Below, piece after piece: positions 1-8,573 of a stretch of 64,000 nt of DNA. Numbering within the stretch: position 1 is the first letter of the stretch; each line of letters opens with the position of its first letter. Under the pieces are notes generated by a model. That model saw only the letters and a list, made by a program, of their open reading frames with translations, ran no database searches and was not told the origin of the DNA. The translations under genes were made by a program, and so were the position numbers. The stretch is taken from positions 124,001-188,000 of the forward strand of contig NZ_JAUOSB010000003.1 of assembly GCF_030548295.1 (NCBI RefSeq). Reading direction: 5' to 3'. The DNA is from Wenyingzhuangia sp. 2_MG-2023. Lineage in GTDB: Bacteria; Bacteroidota; Bacteroidia; Flavobacteriales; Flavobacteriaceae.

Positions 1-1037
1 AATAATTGTGTGTCATTCTTCCATAAGTATCCCAGTTTTGAATGACAGTGTTTACTGCTAAATATTTTAAAAACACATCTGTATCTAATACCGCATCTAA
101 ATTTGTTCTCCATGTTTCAGCATCGCTAGTTCTTGTACTTGAGTTTATGATAGATAATAAGTTTGATACGTCTGAAAAATCTGCTTCATCTTCATTTGTT
201 TTTTTTACATATTCGTCTTCATCGTAAGTATTTGATGCAAAAGTCGCTGCACTTCCATCGGGCTTGTACAAATTACCGTCATTACTAGAAAACTGTGTAT
301 CAATAACAGTGTCATCTACTTCTTCTACCAAAGTGTACAGTCCAAAATAAGTAGGTCCATCACCATTGTCTATATAAACGGTATAAAATGCTGTGTGTGA
401 TACTGCCAAACCTGCATTTTTAAACACATCTGCAGCTACTTTTTCACGCAACATAGATTTGTCATTGTAATTGTTTTTAAGACTTAGTTTTTTGAAACCG
501 TAAAAGCGTTGGTTTTTTATTTGTGGGTAGTCATCTTCAAACTCGTCAAAATCTAACTTAAAGGATAGTTTTAAAATTCCCGCCCCCCATGTGCTAGATA
601 GGCTAGAGTTTCCTTTAAAACGGACTCCTACTTTGTACCATTCTGTTCCCTCATAAAAAACGGATGCAGGTACAAAAACAGGATCTTCATCAGAAAAATT
701 TCCTCCTCTAGATCTCCCAAAGGTTCCATATAAACTAGTCATGTCGTTTAACATAACGTCCCAATTATCATCTGATATAACAATGTCTATTCTTTGTACT
801 TCATCATCTGGAAAAATTTCATCAAAATTAGGATCTGCATCCTTACTATGGGTAGCAGTTGTCCAGTCTGTAGGGTCAAAATCTGTTTCCTCTATAACAA
901 CTTCTTCCTCCACGGTCTCATCAACTGTTTCTTCAACAACAACTTCTTCGGTAGAACAAGCAGTGAATACAAAAGCCATTACTACTGCAATATTTAGAAC
1001 TATGACTACGGGTAATTTTAAATTTATTTTTTTCATG
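1..1037 (-). CDS. CotH-family lipoprotein, C-terminus beyond window edge
   Basis: The reading frame is open from its ATG to the left edge (345 codons), so the C-terminal part lies outside the window. A lipoprotein signal peptide ends at the lipobox FTAC (Cys27). An acidic Glu/Thr/Val-rich linker follows (about residues 30-52). The CotH region begins near residue 80; VRFKGNSS (138-145) and the stretch around GFKKLSLKNNYNDKSMLREK (about 180-200) are typical of the CotH family, which includes an atypical protein kinase from Bacillus spore coats and many Bacteroidota surface lipoproteins. The downstream kinase active-site residues cannot be judged because the protein is cut. Family assignment is from motif recognition; the substrate is unknown. 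It is probably a surface or periplasmic lipoprotein. It is separated by about 200 bases from the nitroreductase upstream. Confidence 0.82.
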
Positions 1038-1105
1038 ATTAAATGTTTGATAATGTAATGTATATTATAGAAACATTGTAAATGGATTTTACCCTACCTT
1101 TTTGA

Positions 1106-1252
1106 TTAAAATAAATTAGAAGTTATAGCTATCAATTCATGTGTCAATTTTGAATTGATAGCATCTTTATGATCTAGTCCAAAATCTCCCTGATCGTTGT
1201 CTAAATACGTTCCTGAAATAGCTTCTTTTTTTAGTGTAGAACTATTTATTTC
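1106..1252 (-). other. Possible 3' remnant of an unidentified gene
   Basis: Between the nitroreductase and the CotH gene the minus strand carries 48 sense codons and then TAA. There is no ATG. The translated text (containing GTYLDNDQGDFGLDHKDAIN and ending ELIAITSNLF) has balanced, protein-like composition, unlike random AT-rich spacer. Its upstream end runs into the stop region of the nitroreductase in another frame. This could be the tail of a lost gene or chance. I do not recognise the family. Confidence 0.2.
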
Positions 1253-1920
1253 CAAGTAACAATATCATCAAAATTCCTTCTAGATTTTGGGAATTCTGGT
1301 GCTGCTTTTCTATGACCAAATGCCACCATGTATGACAATCCATATTTATCTGTATCAATATCAAACTTTTCTCTTAACAAAGTTTCTGCTTTTTCTTGGT
1401 GAAATCCTTCTATAGGACAACTATCAATTCCAGTTAATGCAGCCGCTGTCATCATGTTTCCTAAAGCGATGTACGTTTGTTTAGAAGCCCAATCAAATAA
1501 TTTCTGATCGTTGTCTAGTTTAAAATCTCGCTCTTGAAATTCTCTGTAAAATTTAGAGTACATTTCTATCACATCAGCAGGTAATTGTTTTACATCTTTC
1601 ATCATAGACATAATATAATCAGTATCGTACTTTACCATGGGTGCTTTCATACTCAATCCTAAAATAAAATGACTTGCGGTGTCTAACTTCACAGGAGCTC
1701 CCCAAGCAACTGGTTTTAACAATTCTCTTAATTCTTTGTCTTGCACAACAATAAAGTGCCATGGTTCAAAACCAAAAGAACTTGGTGATAATTGTGCTGT
1801 TTGTAGAATAAAATGAATTTCTTCATCTGTTAATTTCTTACGATCATCAAATTCTTTGGTAGCATGCCTAAAATTAAAAGCATTGATAATTTCTTCTTTT
1901 GAAATGTTGGGTGTATTCAT
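1246..1920 (-). CDS. Nitroreductase-family NAD(P)H-dependent oxidoreductase
   Basis: A 224-residue FMN-dependent nitroreductase of the NfsB/YdgI type, expected to act in the cytoplasm as a homodimer reducing nitro compounds or quinones. The N-terminal FNFRHATKEFDDRKKLTDEE carries the family's conserved RxxxxF pattern for FMN phosphate binding, followed by SPSSFGFEPWHFIVVQD, the usual second FMN-contact segment (about residues 46-62). The C-terminal segment with GIDSCPIEGF and the final MVAFGHR is also typical. Length is normal. The ATG was chosen because it gives the full N-terminal helix and lies just downstream of a TAnnTTTG box. A second, distinct nitroreductase occurs at 13.5 kb. The physiological substrate cannot be read from sequence. 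Confidence 0.88.
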   Translation of the reverse strand: MNTPNISKEEIINAFNFRHATKEFDDRKKLTDEEIHFILQTAQLSPSSFGFEPWHFIVVQDKELRELLKPVAWGAPVKLDTASHFILGLSMKAPMVKYDTDYIMSMMKDVKQLPADVIEMYSKFYREFQERDFKLDNDQKLFDWASKQTYIALGNMMTAAALTGIDSCPIEGFHQEKAETLLREKFDIDTDKYGLSYMVAFGHRKAAPEFPKSRRNFDDIVTWK

Positions 1921-1956
1921 TGTTATATTTTTTTCGTTGTATTAATATTTTGACTA

Positions 1957-1964
1957 CAAAATTA
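1957..1964 (-). promoter_or_regulatory. Candidate -7 promoter box of the nitroreductase
   Basis: On the minus strand this reads TAATTTTG, a match to the Bacteroidota -7 consensus TAnnTTTG, 37 bases before the start codon. I see no good -33 TTTG at the expected distance, so the call is tentative. Confidence 0.35.
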
Positions 1965-2270
1965 AATCAGTAGGACTTGTATATAGAGGTATAAAAAAAG
2001 GGAATATTGGTATAAATAAAGGTTTTGTTAACTAATACAAAGTATTCAACAATATTTGCTGTGATTTTTTGATTAGGAAAGGAATGTATTTTAAAAGAAA
2101 GAATCCCCTTGGGATTTCCCTACAAGTGTAATTTGCATAAAAACCAAATCACTCTCAATAAACTGATGTTTAGTTTCTTAAGATGGAGTTTGTAGTCGTG
2201 GTAAGTACAATAAAAAAGAGGTTTCATCCTTGCTTCTAACGGTGGATATTATTTAATAAATATTCTTTTT
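1965..2270. other. Gene-free stretch
   Basis: About 300 bases of AT-rich DNA between the nitroreductase promoter region and the terminator of the mannitol operon. Both strands are interrupted by many stops in all frames. I recognise no gene, RNA or repeat here. Confidence 0.5.
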
Positions 2271-2319
2271 AATAAAAAAAGCACCCCAACTTATCCATAG
2301 TATAAGATTGTGGGGTGCT
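2271..2319 (-). terminator. Rho-independent terminator of the mannitol operon
   Basis: Read on the minus strand, AGCACCCCA pairs with TGGGGTGCT (9-bp perfect arms at 2311-2319 and 2280-2288), and the hairpin is followed by a run of seven T. It lies about 225 bases after the fructokinase stop, and no other minus-strand gene lies between. It is the plausible end of the 9.4-2.5 kb operon. Confidence 0.75.
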
Positions 2320-2544
2320 AAATCAAAAAGGGGTTAATTTTAATAAGGTAGCGCAAACTTAATGAAAAGTTATAGATAATTTATAGTTGATTATTTTATG
2401 AATTTGACATTGTTTAATTTTCTCCCTTGTAAATGATTTTAAATGGTTCTTTAAATACCTTTTAATGAAAAGTATAGGTGCAAATTCAATTCCATGAGAG
2501 CATCTTTATTTTTTTATAGATTCTAACATTTTTTATTAAAATAT

Positions 2545-3429
2545 TTATTCCTTATACATAAGTTGCTCAATCTCTTTTTGTTCAATTTTAGGATTGGCTC
2601 CTGCTTTACTTGCTACAATAGCTCCCACTGCACAAGCAAAATCAATTGCTTTTTGTGGCTCAGTGTCTTTTAGTAGTTGATTTATCAAAGAAGCTAAAAA
2701 CGAATCTCCTGCTCCCACAGTATCAACTACCGTAACTTTGTAGCCATTGTTACTGTAAAAAATACCATCGTAATACAACACTGCTCCTTTTCCTCCTTTG
2801 GTCACACAAATAGAGTTTGTATGGGTTTGTTTGGCTATAAAAGGAATAGCCTCTTCTACAGTTGTTATTGCTGATTCGTAATTTTTTACAATCTCTAAAA
2901 TCTCATCATCGTTAAACTTTATAAAATCAGCTTTGTTCATTAAATGATCTAAAACTGAAGCTGTATAATGTGGTTTTCTAAGATTGACATCAAATATTTT
3001 ATACTTCGCTATTTTCAACAGTTCATACAAGGTGTTTCTAGTAACTTGATCTCTAGAAGCCAAGCTTCCATAAATAAAAGCATCTGATAATTCAGCTATG
3101 TTTTTTGCTTTTTCTGTCAAATTAATATAATCCCAAGCTCTTGGAAATTCAATTTCATAGGTAGCAGAACCTTCAGTATCCAATGCTACTTTTACACTTC
3201 CTGTTTTTAAAACAGTATCTATTTGAATGTTGTTTGTGTCTACGTTATTTTCATTTACAAAAGTTATAATCTCATCACCATCAACATCCAATCCAACACT
3301 ACTAATCATGCTTACAGTATTGCCCAAGGATTGTAATCTAATGGCCACATTTAATGGAGCTCCTCCTATTTTTTTATGCTCAGGAAAAACATCCCACAGC
3401 ACTTCTCCAAAACATACTATGTTTTTCAT
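2545..3429 (-). CDS. Fructokinase, PfkB/ribokinase family
   Basis: Phosphorylates a sugar, here most likely D-fructose to fructose 6-phosphate, in the cytoplasm. The start used gives MKNIVCFGEVLWDVFP, the standard N-terminus of bacterial fructokinases (294 aa). An upstream in-frame ATG at 3471 would add 14 residues and overlap the dehydrogenase gene, so it is less likely. Seen: the PfkB signature 1 region GGAPLNVAIRLQSLG near residue 22, and signature 2 DTVGAGDSFLASL near residue 243, whose Asp is the catalytic base. The gene begins 11 bases after the stop of the mannitol dehydrogenase gene, so the two are co-transcribed. The dehydrogenase makes fructose and this kinase would commit it to glycolysis. 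Another sugar specificity within the PfkB family cannot be excluded. Confidence 0.88.
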   Translation of the reverse strand: MKNIVCFGEVLWDVFPEHKKIGGAPLNVAIRLQSLGNTVSMISSVGLDVDGDEIITFVNENNVDTNNIQIDTVLKTGSVKVALDTEGSATYEIEFPRAWDYINLTEKAKNIAELSDAFIYGSLASRDQVTRNTLYELLKIAKYKIFDVNLRKPHYTASVLDHLMNKADFIKFNDDEILEIVKNYESAITTVEEAIPFIAKQTHTNSICVTKGGKGAVLYYDGIFYSNNGYKVTVVDTVGAGDSFLASLINQLLKDTEPQKAIDFACAVGAIVASKAGANPKIEQKEIEQLMYKE

Positions 3430-3440
3430 CTCTTTATATT

Positions 3441-4925
3441 TTATAAGGTATTGTTGATGGCTACCACACAATTTTCTACTCCTTGCTCTACAATACTTTT
3501 ATAAGCGTTTTCAAACGCCTTTACAAAAGCTTCATTTTTACTTAAATCACCAAAAACAGTTTCTATTTCTAAAAATACTTTTGGGTTGTTTTGTGCCTGG
3601 ATAGCTTTTTCTTGTAACGTAATTTTTAAGGCATCTTTAATACTTAAATCATTGCCTTTTTCATCTTTTCCAATGCTGTAAATAGCCCATGCAGCCAATA
3701 CAAAAGCAGCATGTTTTATCTTGACTTTGTCCTTTAACTGAGCATTTACTGTAGGTAAAATAAAAATGGGGATTTTAGCAGAACTCTCTGAACAAATTCT
3801 GTCTATCTGATCTTTGATGTTGCTATTTCCAAATCGTTCTATCAACGATTTTTTGTAAACTTCCAAATCCACTCCTTCTAAAGTTCCTAAAGTAGCTGTT
3901 ACTTCATCATCCATATACCCTTTTAAAAAGGTGCTGATATTTTTGTTGTGAACCACTTCATCAATCGTATTATATCCTATTAAAGCTCCTAGAATTCCTA
4001 AAACGGAATGTCCTGCATTTAACAAGCTTAATTTCATTTTTTCATAAGGAACCACATCTTTAGCAAACTGTGCTCCTACGGTTTCCCAAGCAGGTCTTCC
4101 GTTTACAAAATCATCCTCTATCACCCATTGTTTAAATGGTTCACATACTACTGGCCAAGCATCTTCTATACCAGAAGTTTCTTTTAAACTTTCTATATCC
4201 GTTGGTGCAGTTGCAGGTGTAATTCTATCCACCATACTGTTTGGAAAAGACACATTGTTTTCTATCCAGGTCACCAAAGTTGGTTCGGCCAATTGTACAT
4301 AACTCAATAACATTTTTTGAGTCATGTGTCCGTTTCCTTGAATGTTATCACAAGACTGAATCGTAATTCCTTTCAATCCTTTTTCTTTTCTTACTTTTAA
4401 CGCTTGTGTTAAATAACCAAAAATAGTTTTAGGAGCAAACGGGTTTTCAATATCATGCTGAATTTGAGGATTGGTAGCATCAAATGCTCCCGTTGCTTCG
4501 TTGTAATTGTATCCACCTTCTGTGATGGTTAACGTGATGATTTTCACTTCTTCACTCGCCATTTTTTCAATCACTTTTGATGGATTTTCTGGAGCGAACA
4601 AACACTCTGTAATAGCACCTACAATTCTTTTGGTAAACGTTCCATCTAGTTCTTTTACGACTAAGGTGTACAATCCATCTTGGTCTTTTAACGTTTGGTA
4701 TATTTTTAAATCAAACTCTAACAAAGCAACTCCACAAATTCCCCAATCTGAATTGTTAGGTTGGTGCAATAATTGATCGGTGTACAAAGCTTGATGTGCT
4801 CTGTGAAAACCACCGATTCCTACATGAACAATTCCTGTTTTTACTTGACTTCTGTCGTAGGTTGGAATGGCAACTTGATCTTTAAACTTAGCTAAGTTTT
4901 GATTATTTAATTGATATGATTTCAT
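3441..4925 (-). CDS. Mannitol 2-dehydrogenase (long-chain polyol dehydrogenase)
   Basis: Oxidises D-mannitol to D-fructose with NAD+ in the cytoplasm. The 494-residue length matches the family. The N-terminal Rossmann motif GIVHVGIGGFHRAHQ is at 31-45. The catalytic segment KLSLLNAGHS places Lys298, Asn303 and His306 in the same arrangement as Lys295/Asn300/His303 of the Pseudomonas fluorescens enzyme. Closely related members are fructuronate/tagaturonate reductases (UxuB/UxuA-linked), but the neighbouring fructokinase and absence of uronate genes favour mannitol. It sits 12 bases after the ABC permease gene. Mannitol is a major brown-algal carbohydrate, which fits a marine host. A comparable mannitol cluster has been described in Zobellia galactanivorans, as far as I recall. 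Confidence 0.88.
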   Translation of the reverse strand: MKSYQLNNQNLAKFKDQVAIPTYDRSQVKTGIVHVGIGGFHRAHQALYTDQLLHQPNNSDWGICGVALLEFDLKIYQTLKDQDGLYTLVVKELDGTFTKRIVGAITECLFAPENPSKVIEKMASEEVKIITLTITEGGYNYNEATGAFDATNPQIQHDIENPFAPKTIFGYLTQALKVRKEKGLKGITIQSCDNIQGNGHMTQKMLLSYVQLAEPTLVTWIENNVSFPNSMVDRITPATAPTDIESLKETSGIEDAWPVVCEPFKQWVIEDDFVNGRPAWETVGAQFAKDVVPYEKMKLSLLNAGHSVLGILGALIGYNTIDEVVHNKNISTFLKGYMDDEVTATLGTLEGVDLEVYKKSLIERFGNSNIKDQIDRICSESSAKIPIFILPTVNAQLKDKVKIKHAAFVLAAWAIYSIGKDEKGNDLSIKDALKITLQEKAIQAQNNPKVFLEIETVFGDLSKNEAFVKAFENAYKSIVEQGVENCVVAINNTL

Positions 4926-4937
4926 CTGATTTTCTTT

Positions 4938-5906
4938 TTATTTGTTTTCAAAACGTTGTAACAACACTGCAAATACAATAATTCCTCCTTTAACTACTTG
5001 TTGTGGATAAGATGGTACGTTTAACAGGTTTAGAATGTTACTAATCAACCCTAAAATAAGCACTCCCATTAAGGTATTGATAGCTGTTCCTTTTCCTCCG
5101 TTTAAACTGGCACCACCAATAACTACGGCTGCAATGGCATCTAATTCCCAAGCAACTCCCATGTTTGGAGATCCTAAATTGGTTCTAGAAGCTACAATAA
5201 TAGCTGCAGTTGCGGCTAATGCTCCAGAAATAGCATAGACTAAAAACTTGTATTTATTGACTTTAATTCCTGACAAACGAGAAGCTTCTTCGTTACTACC
5301 AATAGCAATCACTAACCTACCAAACACATTGTGTTTTAGCATCACCATAGCTCCTATCACTATGATAAAAAACACGATAGCAATGTTTGGAATTCCTAAA
5401 GTTGAATTATTTGCGAAGTTAGACATGAACAAACCTCCTTTGGTTTCAAAAATAATAGGAGATCCATTTGAGTAAATAAACCCTAAACCTCTAGCAATGG
5501 TCATTAACGCTAACGTAGCAATAAAAGGTGCCATTTTTTGATAGGCTACCAAATATCCTGCAATACTTCCTAAAGCAAATCCTATCACAATAGTTCCTAA
5601 AATAGCCAAGGGTAAAATAACCAAGTTCACTAATATGGCAAAGGTAACTGCAAGTAAAGCGACCATAGATCCTACGGACAAATCAATTCCTCCGGTAAGA
5701 ATTACAATCAACATACCAATACTAATAATACCAATTCCTGATACTTGTTTTAATAAGTTTGATAAGTTTACCGATGTGAAAAACACATCTGAAATAAATG
5801 CTGAAAAAATAACCAGTAAAACAAAAATAAAAATGGTGTTGTACTTGATTAAAAATTGAAGCCATCCTCCTGGACTGCTTAATTGTTGTTTTATAGTTTG
5901 AGTCAT
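4938..5906 (-). CDS. Sugar ABC transporter permease, RbsC type (CUT2)
   Basis: An inner-membrane permease of 322 residues in the AraH/RbsC family (CUT2 importers), which forms the homodimeric channel for a monosaccharide or polyol. It has about 8-10 hydrophobic segments; GGIDLSVGSMVAL (about residues 71-83) and the GREEASRLSG-like cytoplasmic loop (here GSNEEASRLSGI, near 203) are family hallmarks, the latter being the coupling loop to the ATPase. GGASLNGGKGT near 264 is also typical. It lies 13 bases downstream of the ATPase gene, within the operon. Together with the ATPase and binding protein it would import mannitol or a related hexitol. The substrate assignment is by context only. Confidence 0.87.
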   Translation of the reverse strand: MTQTIKQQLSSPGGWLQFLIKYNTIFIFVLLVIFSAFISDVFFTSVNLSNLLKQVSGIGIISIGMLIVILTGGIDLSVGSMVALLAVTFAILVNLVILPLAILGTIVIGFALGSIAGYLVAYQKMAPFIATLALMTIARGLGFIYSNGSPIIFETKGGLFMSNFANNSTLGIPNIAIVFFIIVIGAMVMLKHNVFGRLVIAIGSNEEASRLSGIKVNKYKFLVYAISGALAATAAIIVASRTNLGSPNMGVAWELDAIAAVVIGGASLNGGKGTAINTLMGVLILGLISNILNLLNVPSYPQQVVKGGIIVFAVLLQRFENK

Positions 5907-5919
5907 AATGATATGTTTT

Positions 5920-7446
5920 TTAAATGCTTAATTCTTTTAGTGGTTTTCCAATGGCGTAACGTAAAATGTTTTCTTCAGAGAATTTTTCTTTAGGAAGTTC
6001 TCCATAAATGGTTCCGGTGTGCATCACTTGAATTCTGTCTGCAATACCCATAATCTCTGGCATGTCCGAAGAAATAACAATGACTCCTACTCCTTTTTCT
6101 GCTACTTCGTTAATTAGGTTGTAAATTTCAATTTTAGCTCCTACATCTACTCCTCTGGTAGGTTCATCAATAATGATAACTTTACTATCTATGCTTAACC
6201 ATTTTGCCAAGGCTACTTTTTGTTGATTTCCTCCACTTAAGTTTTTTACTTCAATTTCAGAACTTGGTGTTTTAATGTTTAACTTTTCTATCAATTCTGT
6301 CACATTCTTTTGTTCCTTATCTCTTTTTAAGAAACCAAATGGGTTTGATATAAAATTAAAGTTGGTCACACTAATGTTTTTTCTAATGGACATCGGTAAA
6401 AAGACTCCTTCTTCTTTTCTGTCTTCGGATACAAATCCAATTTTATGAGACACTGCCTCTACAGGAGAACTTGTTTTTATTTCTTTTCCTTCTAACAATA
6501 AAGTTCCAGATTTCTTTTTATCTACTCCAAAAATCAGTTTGGCCATTTCGGTTCTTCCACTTCCTCCCAAACCAGCAATTCCTAATACTTCTCCGGGTTT
6601 TACATCAAAAGAAACATCGTGTACCAAATTATCTTTGGCGGTTAAATTTTTCACTTCAAACACAGGATTTGCTCCAATTTTAGCAGTACGAGTTGGATAT
6701 AAATCTTTTAATTCCCTACCAATCATCATTTTAATCACATCGTCTGTATTGGTTTCTTTGGTGCTTACAGATCCTGTATCTACTCCATCTCTTAACACCG
6801 TAATGGTATCGGCTATTTTAAAAACTTCTTCTAAATGATGTGAGATATAAATAATAGATATTCCCTTGTCTCTTAACTTAAAAAGATTGTCTAGTAACTT
6901 TTTGGTATCTGTAGGATCAAAAACGGTTGTAGGTTCATCTAACACTAAAACTTTGGTATCTTCAGACAAAGCTTTGGCAATTTCTACTACTTGTTTTTGT
7001 ACTATACTCAAGTTTCTTACCGTTGCAGAAGCATCAATTTTAAAACCTAAAGAATCAATCAATTCCTGTGCGTTTTGGGTGATTTCTTTCCAGTTCATCC
7101 AGAATTGGCTACTTCCTAATTTATGTAAGTAAATATTTTCTGCTACAGACAAATCATTGACCAAAGACAGTTCTTGAAACACCACACTAATTCCCAATAC
7201 TTGACCATCGTGTGTGTTTTTAGGATTGATTTCTTTTCCGTTTAATAAAACAGTTCCGTTGTCTTTTTGATGCACTCCACTTAATATTTTAATCAAAGTA
7301 GATTTACCTGCACCATTCTCTCCTAGTAAAGCGTGAATTTCTCCCGGTTTTACTTTTAAATTTACATTTTTAAGTACCGAAACAACACCAAAACTTTTTG
7401 ATATTCCTGACATTTCTAGTCGGTATTCATGTTCTAAATTTTGCAT
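5920..7446 (-). CDS. Sugar ABC transporter ATPase, RbsA type (two ABC domains)
   Basis: A 508-residue protein with two fused nucleotide-binding domains, as in RbsA/XylG. Domain 1 has Walker A GENGAGKST (about 42-50), signature LSIVQKQ (degenerate) and Walker B VLVLDEPTT. Domain 2 has the altered P-loop GLGGSGRTEMAK (about 290-301), signature LSGGNQQKVALAK and Walker B VIIIDEPTRGVD. The asymmetry, with a weak P-loop in the second half, is normal for this subfamily. It couples ATP hydrolysis to sugar import by the adjacent permease. The gene follows the binding-protein gene by 18 bases. Specificity for mannitol is inferred from the operon. Confidence 0.9.
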   Translation of the reverse strand: MQNLEHEYRLEMSGISKSFGVVSVLKNVNLKVKPGEIHALLGENGAGKSTLIKILSGVHQKDNGTVLLNGKEINPKNTHDGQVLGISVVFQELSLVNDLSVAENIYLHKLGSSQFWMNWKEITQNAQELIDSLGFKIDASATVRNLSIVQKQVVEIAKALSEDTKVLVLDEPTTVFDPTDTKKLLDNLFKLRDKGISIIYISHHLEEVFKIADTITVLRDGVDTGSVSTKETNTDDVIKMMIGRELKDLYPTRTAKIGANPVFEVKNLTAKDNLVHDVSFDVKPGEVLGIAGLGGSGRTEMAKLIFGVDKKKSGTLLLEGKEIKTSSPVEAVSHKIGFVSEDRKEEGVFLPMSIRKNISVTNFNFISNPFGFLKRDKEQKNVTELIEKLNIKTPSSEIEVKNLSGGNQQKVALAKWLSIDSKVIIIDEPTRGVDVGAKIEIYNLINEVAEKGVGVIVISSDMPEIMGIADRIQVMHTGTIYGELPKEKFSEENILRYAIGKPLKELSI

Positions 7447-7464
7447 ATCAAATAAGTTTAAGGG

Positions 7465-8529
7465 TTAAAATAAGGCCTTAGGATTGTAGTACTGTGCTGC
7501 ATTTTTCTTTGTGATTAACAAAGGCTCTGTAAATGACGTTTTAGAAAAATCGTTTTTTCCGTTCATGTATTGAATGGCATAATGCACCGAATTGATTCCG
7601 ATTTGTACAGGACTGTTCATAGCTGTACATCCATAAAAATCAGTTTCCATTATGTATTTAATCGCTTCTTTTTGACCATCAGCACCCGCAACAATTAAAA
7701 TATCATCTGTTTTTCCTGCTTGCTTAATGGCTTTGATAGCTCCAAGTACACACACATCAGATTCTGTAATCACTACATTAATATCTGGGTGAGCTACCAA
7801 AATATCCTCCATTGCTTTTAACCCTCCAGCATAAGACCAGTCTGTATACGCTTGTGTTTTTACATTTAAATTAATGTATCCTAAACTTCTTAATTGCTCT
7901 TCTGTAATTCCTTGTAACAATCCTTGTTTACGAGTTCTACCTACTGGGTTTCCTGCATTTCCGCTTAACAAAGCAATATTCATTTCTTTGCTTCCGTATT
8001 TTTTTGCCAACCACTCTCCTGCCAAAGCTCCGTTAGCTAAGTTGTTAGATTGAATGGTTGTTACATAGTCTGCTTCTGGACTTATAGAACTATCAATAAT
8101 AAATACAGGAATTCCAGCAGCTTTTGCCATTTTAGTAACCCCAACCAAAGCATCAGGATCTTTAGGGTTTAACAACAAAGCATCTACTCCTTTGGTAATT
8201 AAATCTTCTACGGCAGCAATTTGTTTGTTGATATCATCTTGTCCGTCTGCTGACAAAAAGATCATCCCATTTTTTTCTGTAGTTTCTTTTATACTTTTTA
8301 GTAATGCTTGGTAATAAGGAGCGTTTAAACTAGGGGTACAATACCCTATTTTTTTACCTGTTAAATCTATTTTACTTTCAATAATAACCCCTGTATTTTC
8401 AGTGTCACTATTGTTATTTTCTCCAGAACTGATTTTCTCAGCACAGTTCACCAAACTCAAAAGCAATGCTCCTACCATTAAAGATTTTACCAGTTGCTTA
8501 AAAGCGATTTTTATCGTTGTTTTTTTCAT
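7465..8529 (-). CDS. Periplasmic sugar-binding lipoprotein, RbsB type
   Basis: A substrate-binding protein of 354 residues for the CUT2 ABC importer. A lipoprotein signal with lipobox SLVNC (Cys29) is followed by a Ser/Asn/Glu linker, then the periplasmic-binding-protein-4 fold beginning GKKIGYCTPSLNAPYYQALLKSIKE. The segment KQIAAVEDLITKGVDALLLNPKDPDAL matches the RbsB family pattern, as does the hinge region VGRTRKQGLLQGI. The protein would be anchored to a membrane in the periplasm and deliver a sugar or polyol to the permease. It is the first transporter gene of the operon, 44 bases after the outer-membrane protein gene. CUT2 importers are much less common in Bacteroidota than TonB/SusCD uptake, which makes this locus slightly unusual. 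Confidence 0.88.
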   Translation of the reverse strand: MKKTTIKIAFKQLVKSLMVGALLLSLVNCAEKISSGENNNSDTENTGVIIESKIDLTGKKIGYCTPSLNAPYYQALLKSIKETTEKNGMIFLSADGQDDINKQIAAVEDLITKGVDALLLNPKDPDALVGVTKMAKAAGIPVFIIDSSISPEADYVTTIQSNNLANGALAGEWLAKKYGSKEMNIALLSGNAGNPVGRTRKQGLLQGITEEQLRSLGYINLNVKTQAYTDWSYAGGLKAMEDILVAHPDINVVITESDVCVLGAIKAIKQAGKTDDILIVAGADGQKEAIKYIMETDFYGCTAMNSPVQIGINSVHYAIQYMNGKNDFSKTSFTEPLLITKKNAAQYYNPKALF

Positions 8530-8573
8530 GATTTTATAGAGTTTTATACGTGTTGTTTTTATAATGATTGTTC

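Noticed and set aside
741-1058. Plus-strand frame opposite the CotH gene
   Set aside because: Low-complexity Ser/Thr/Val antisense reading of the acidic linker; the minus strand has the lipoprotein signal and CotH motifs.
2545-3471. Longer start for fructokinase at 3471
   Set aside because: It would add 14 non-conserved residues and overlap the dehydrogenase gene, whereas the ATG at 3429 gives the standard MKNIVCFGE start.
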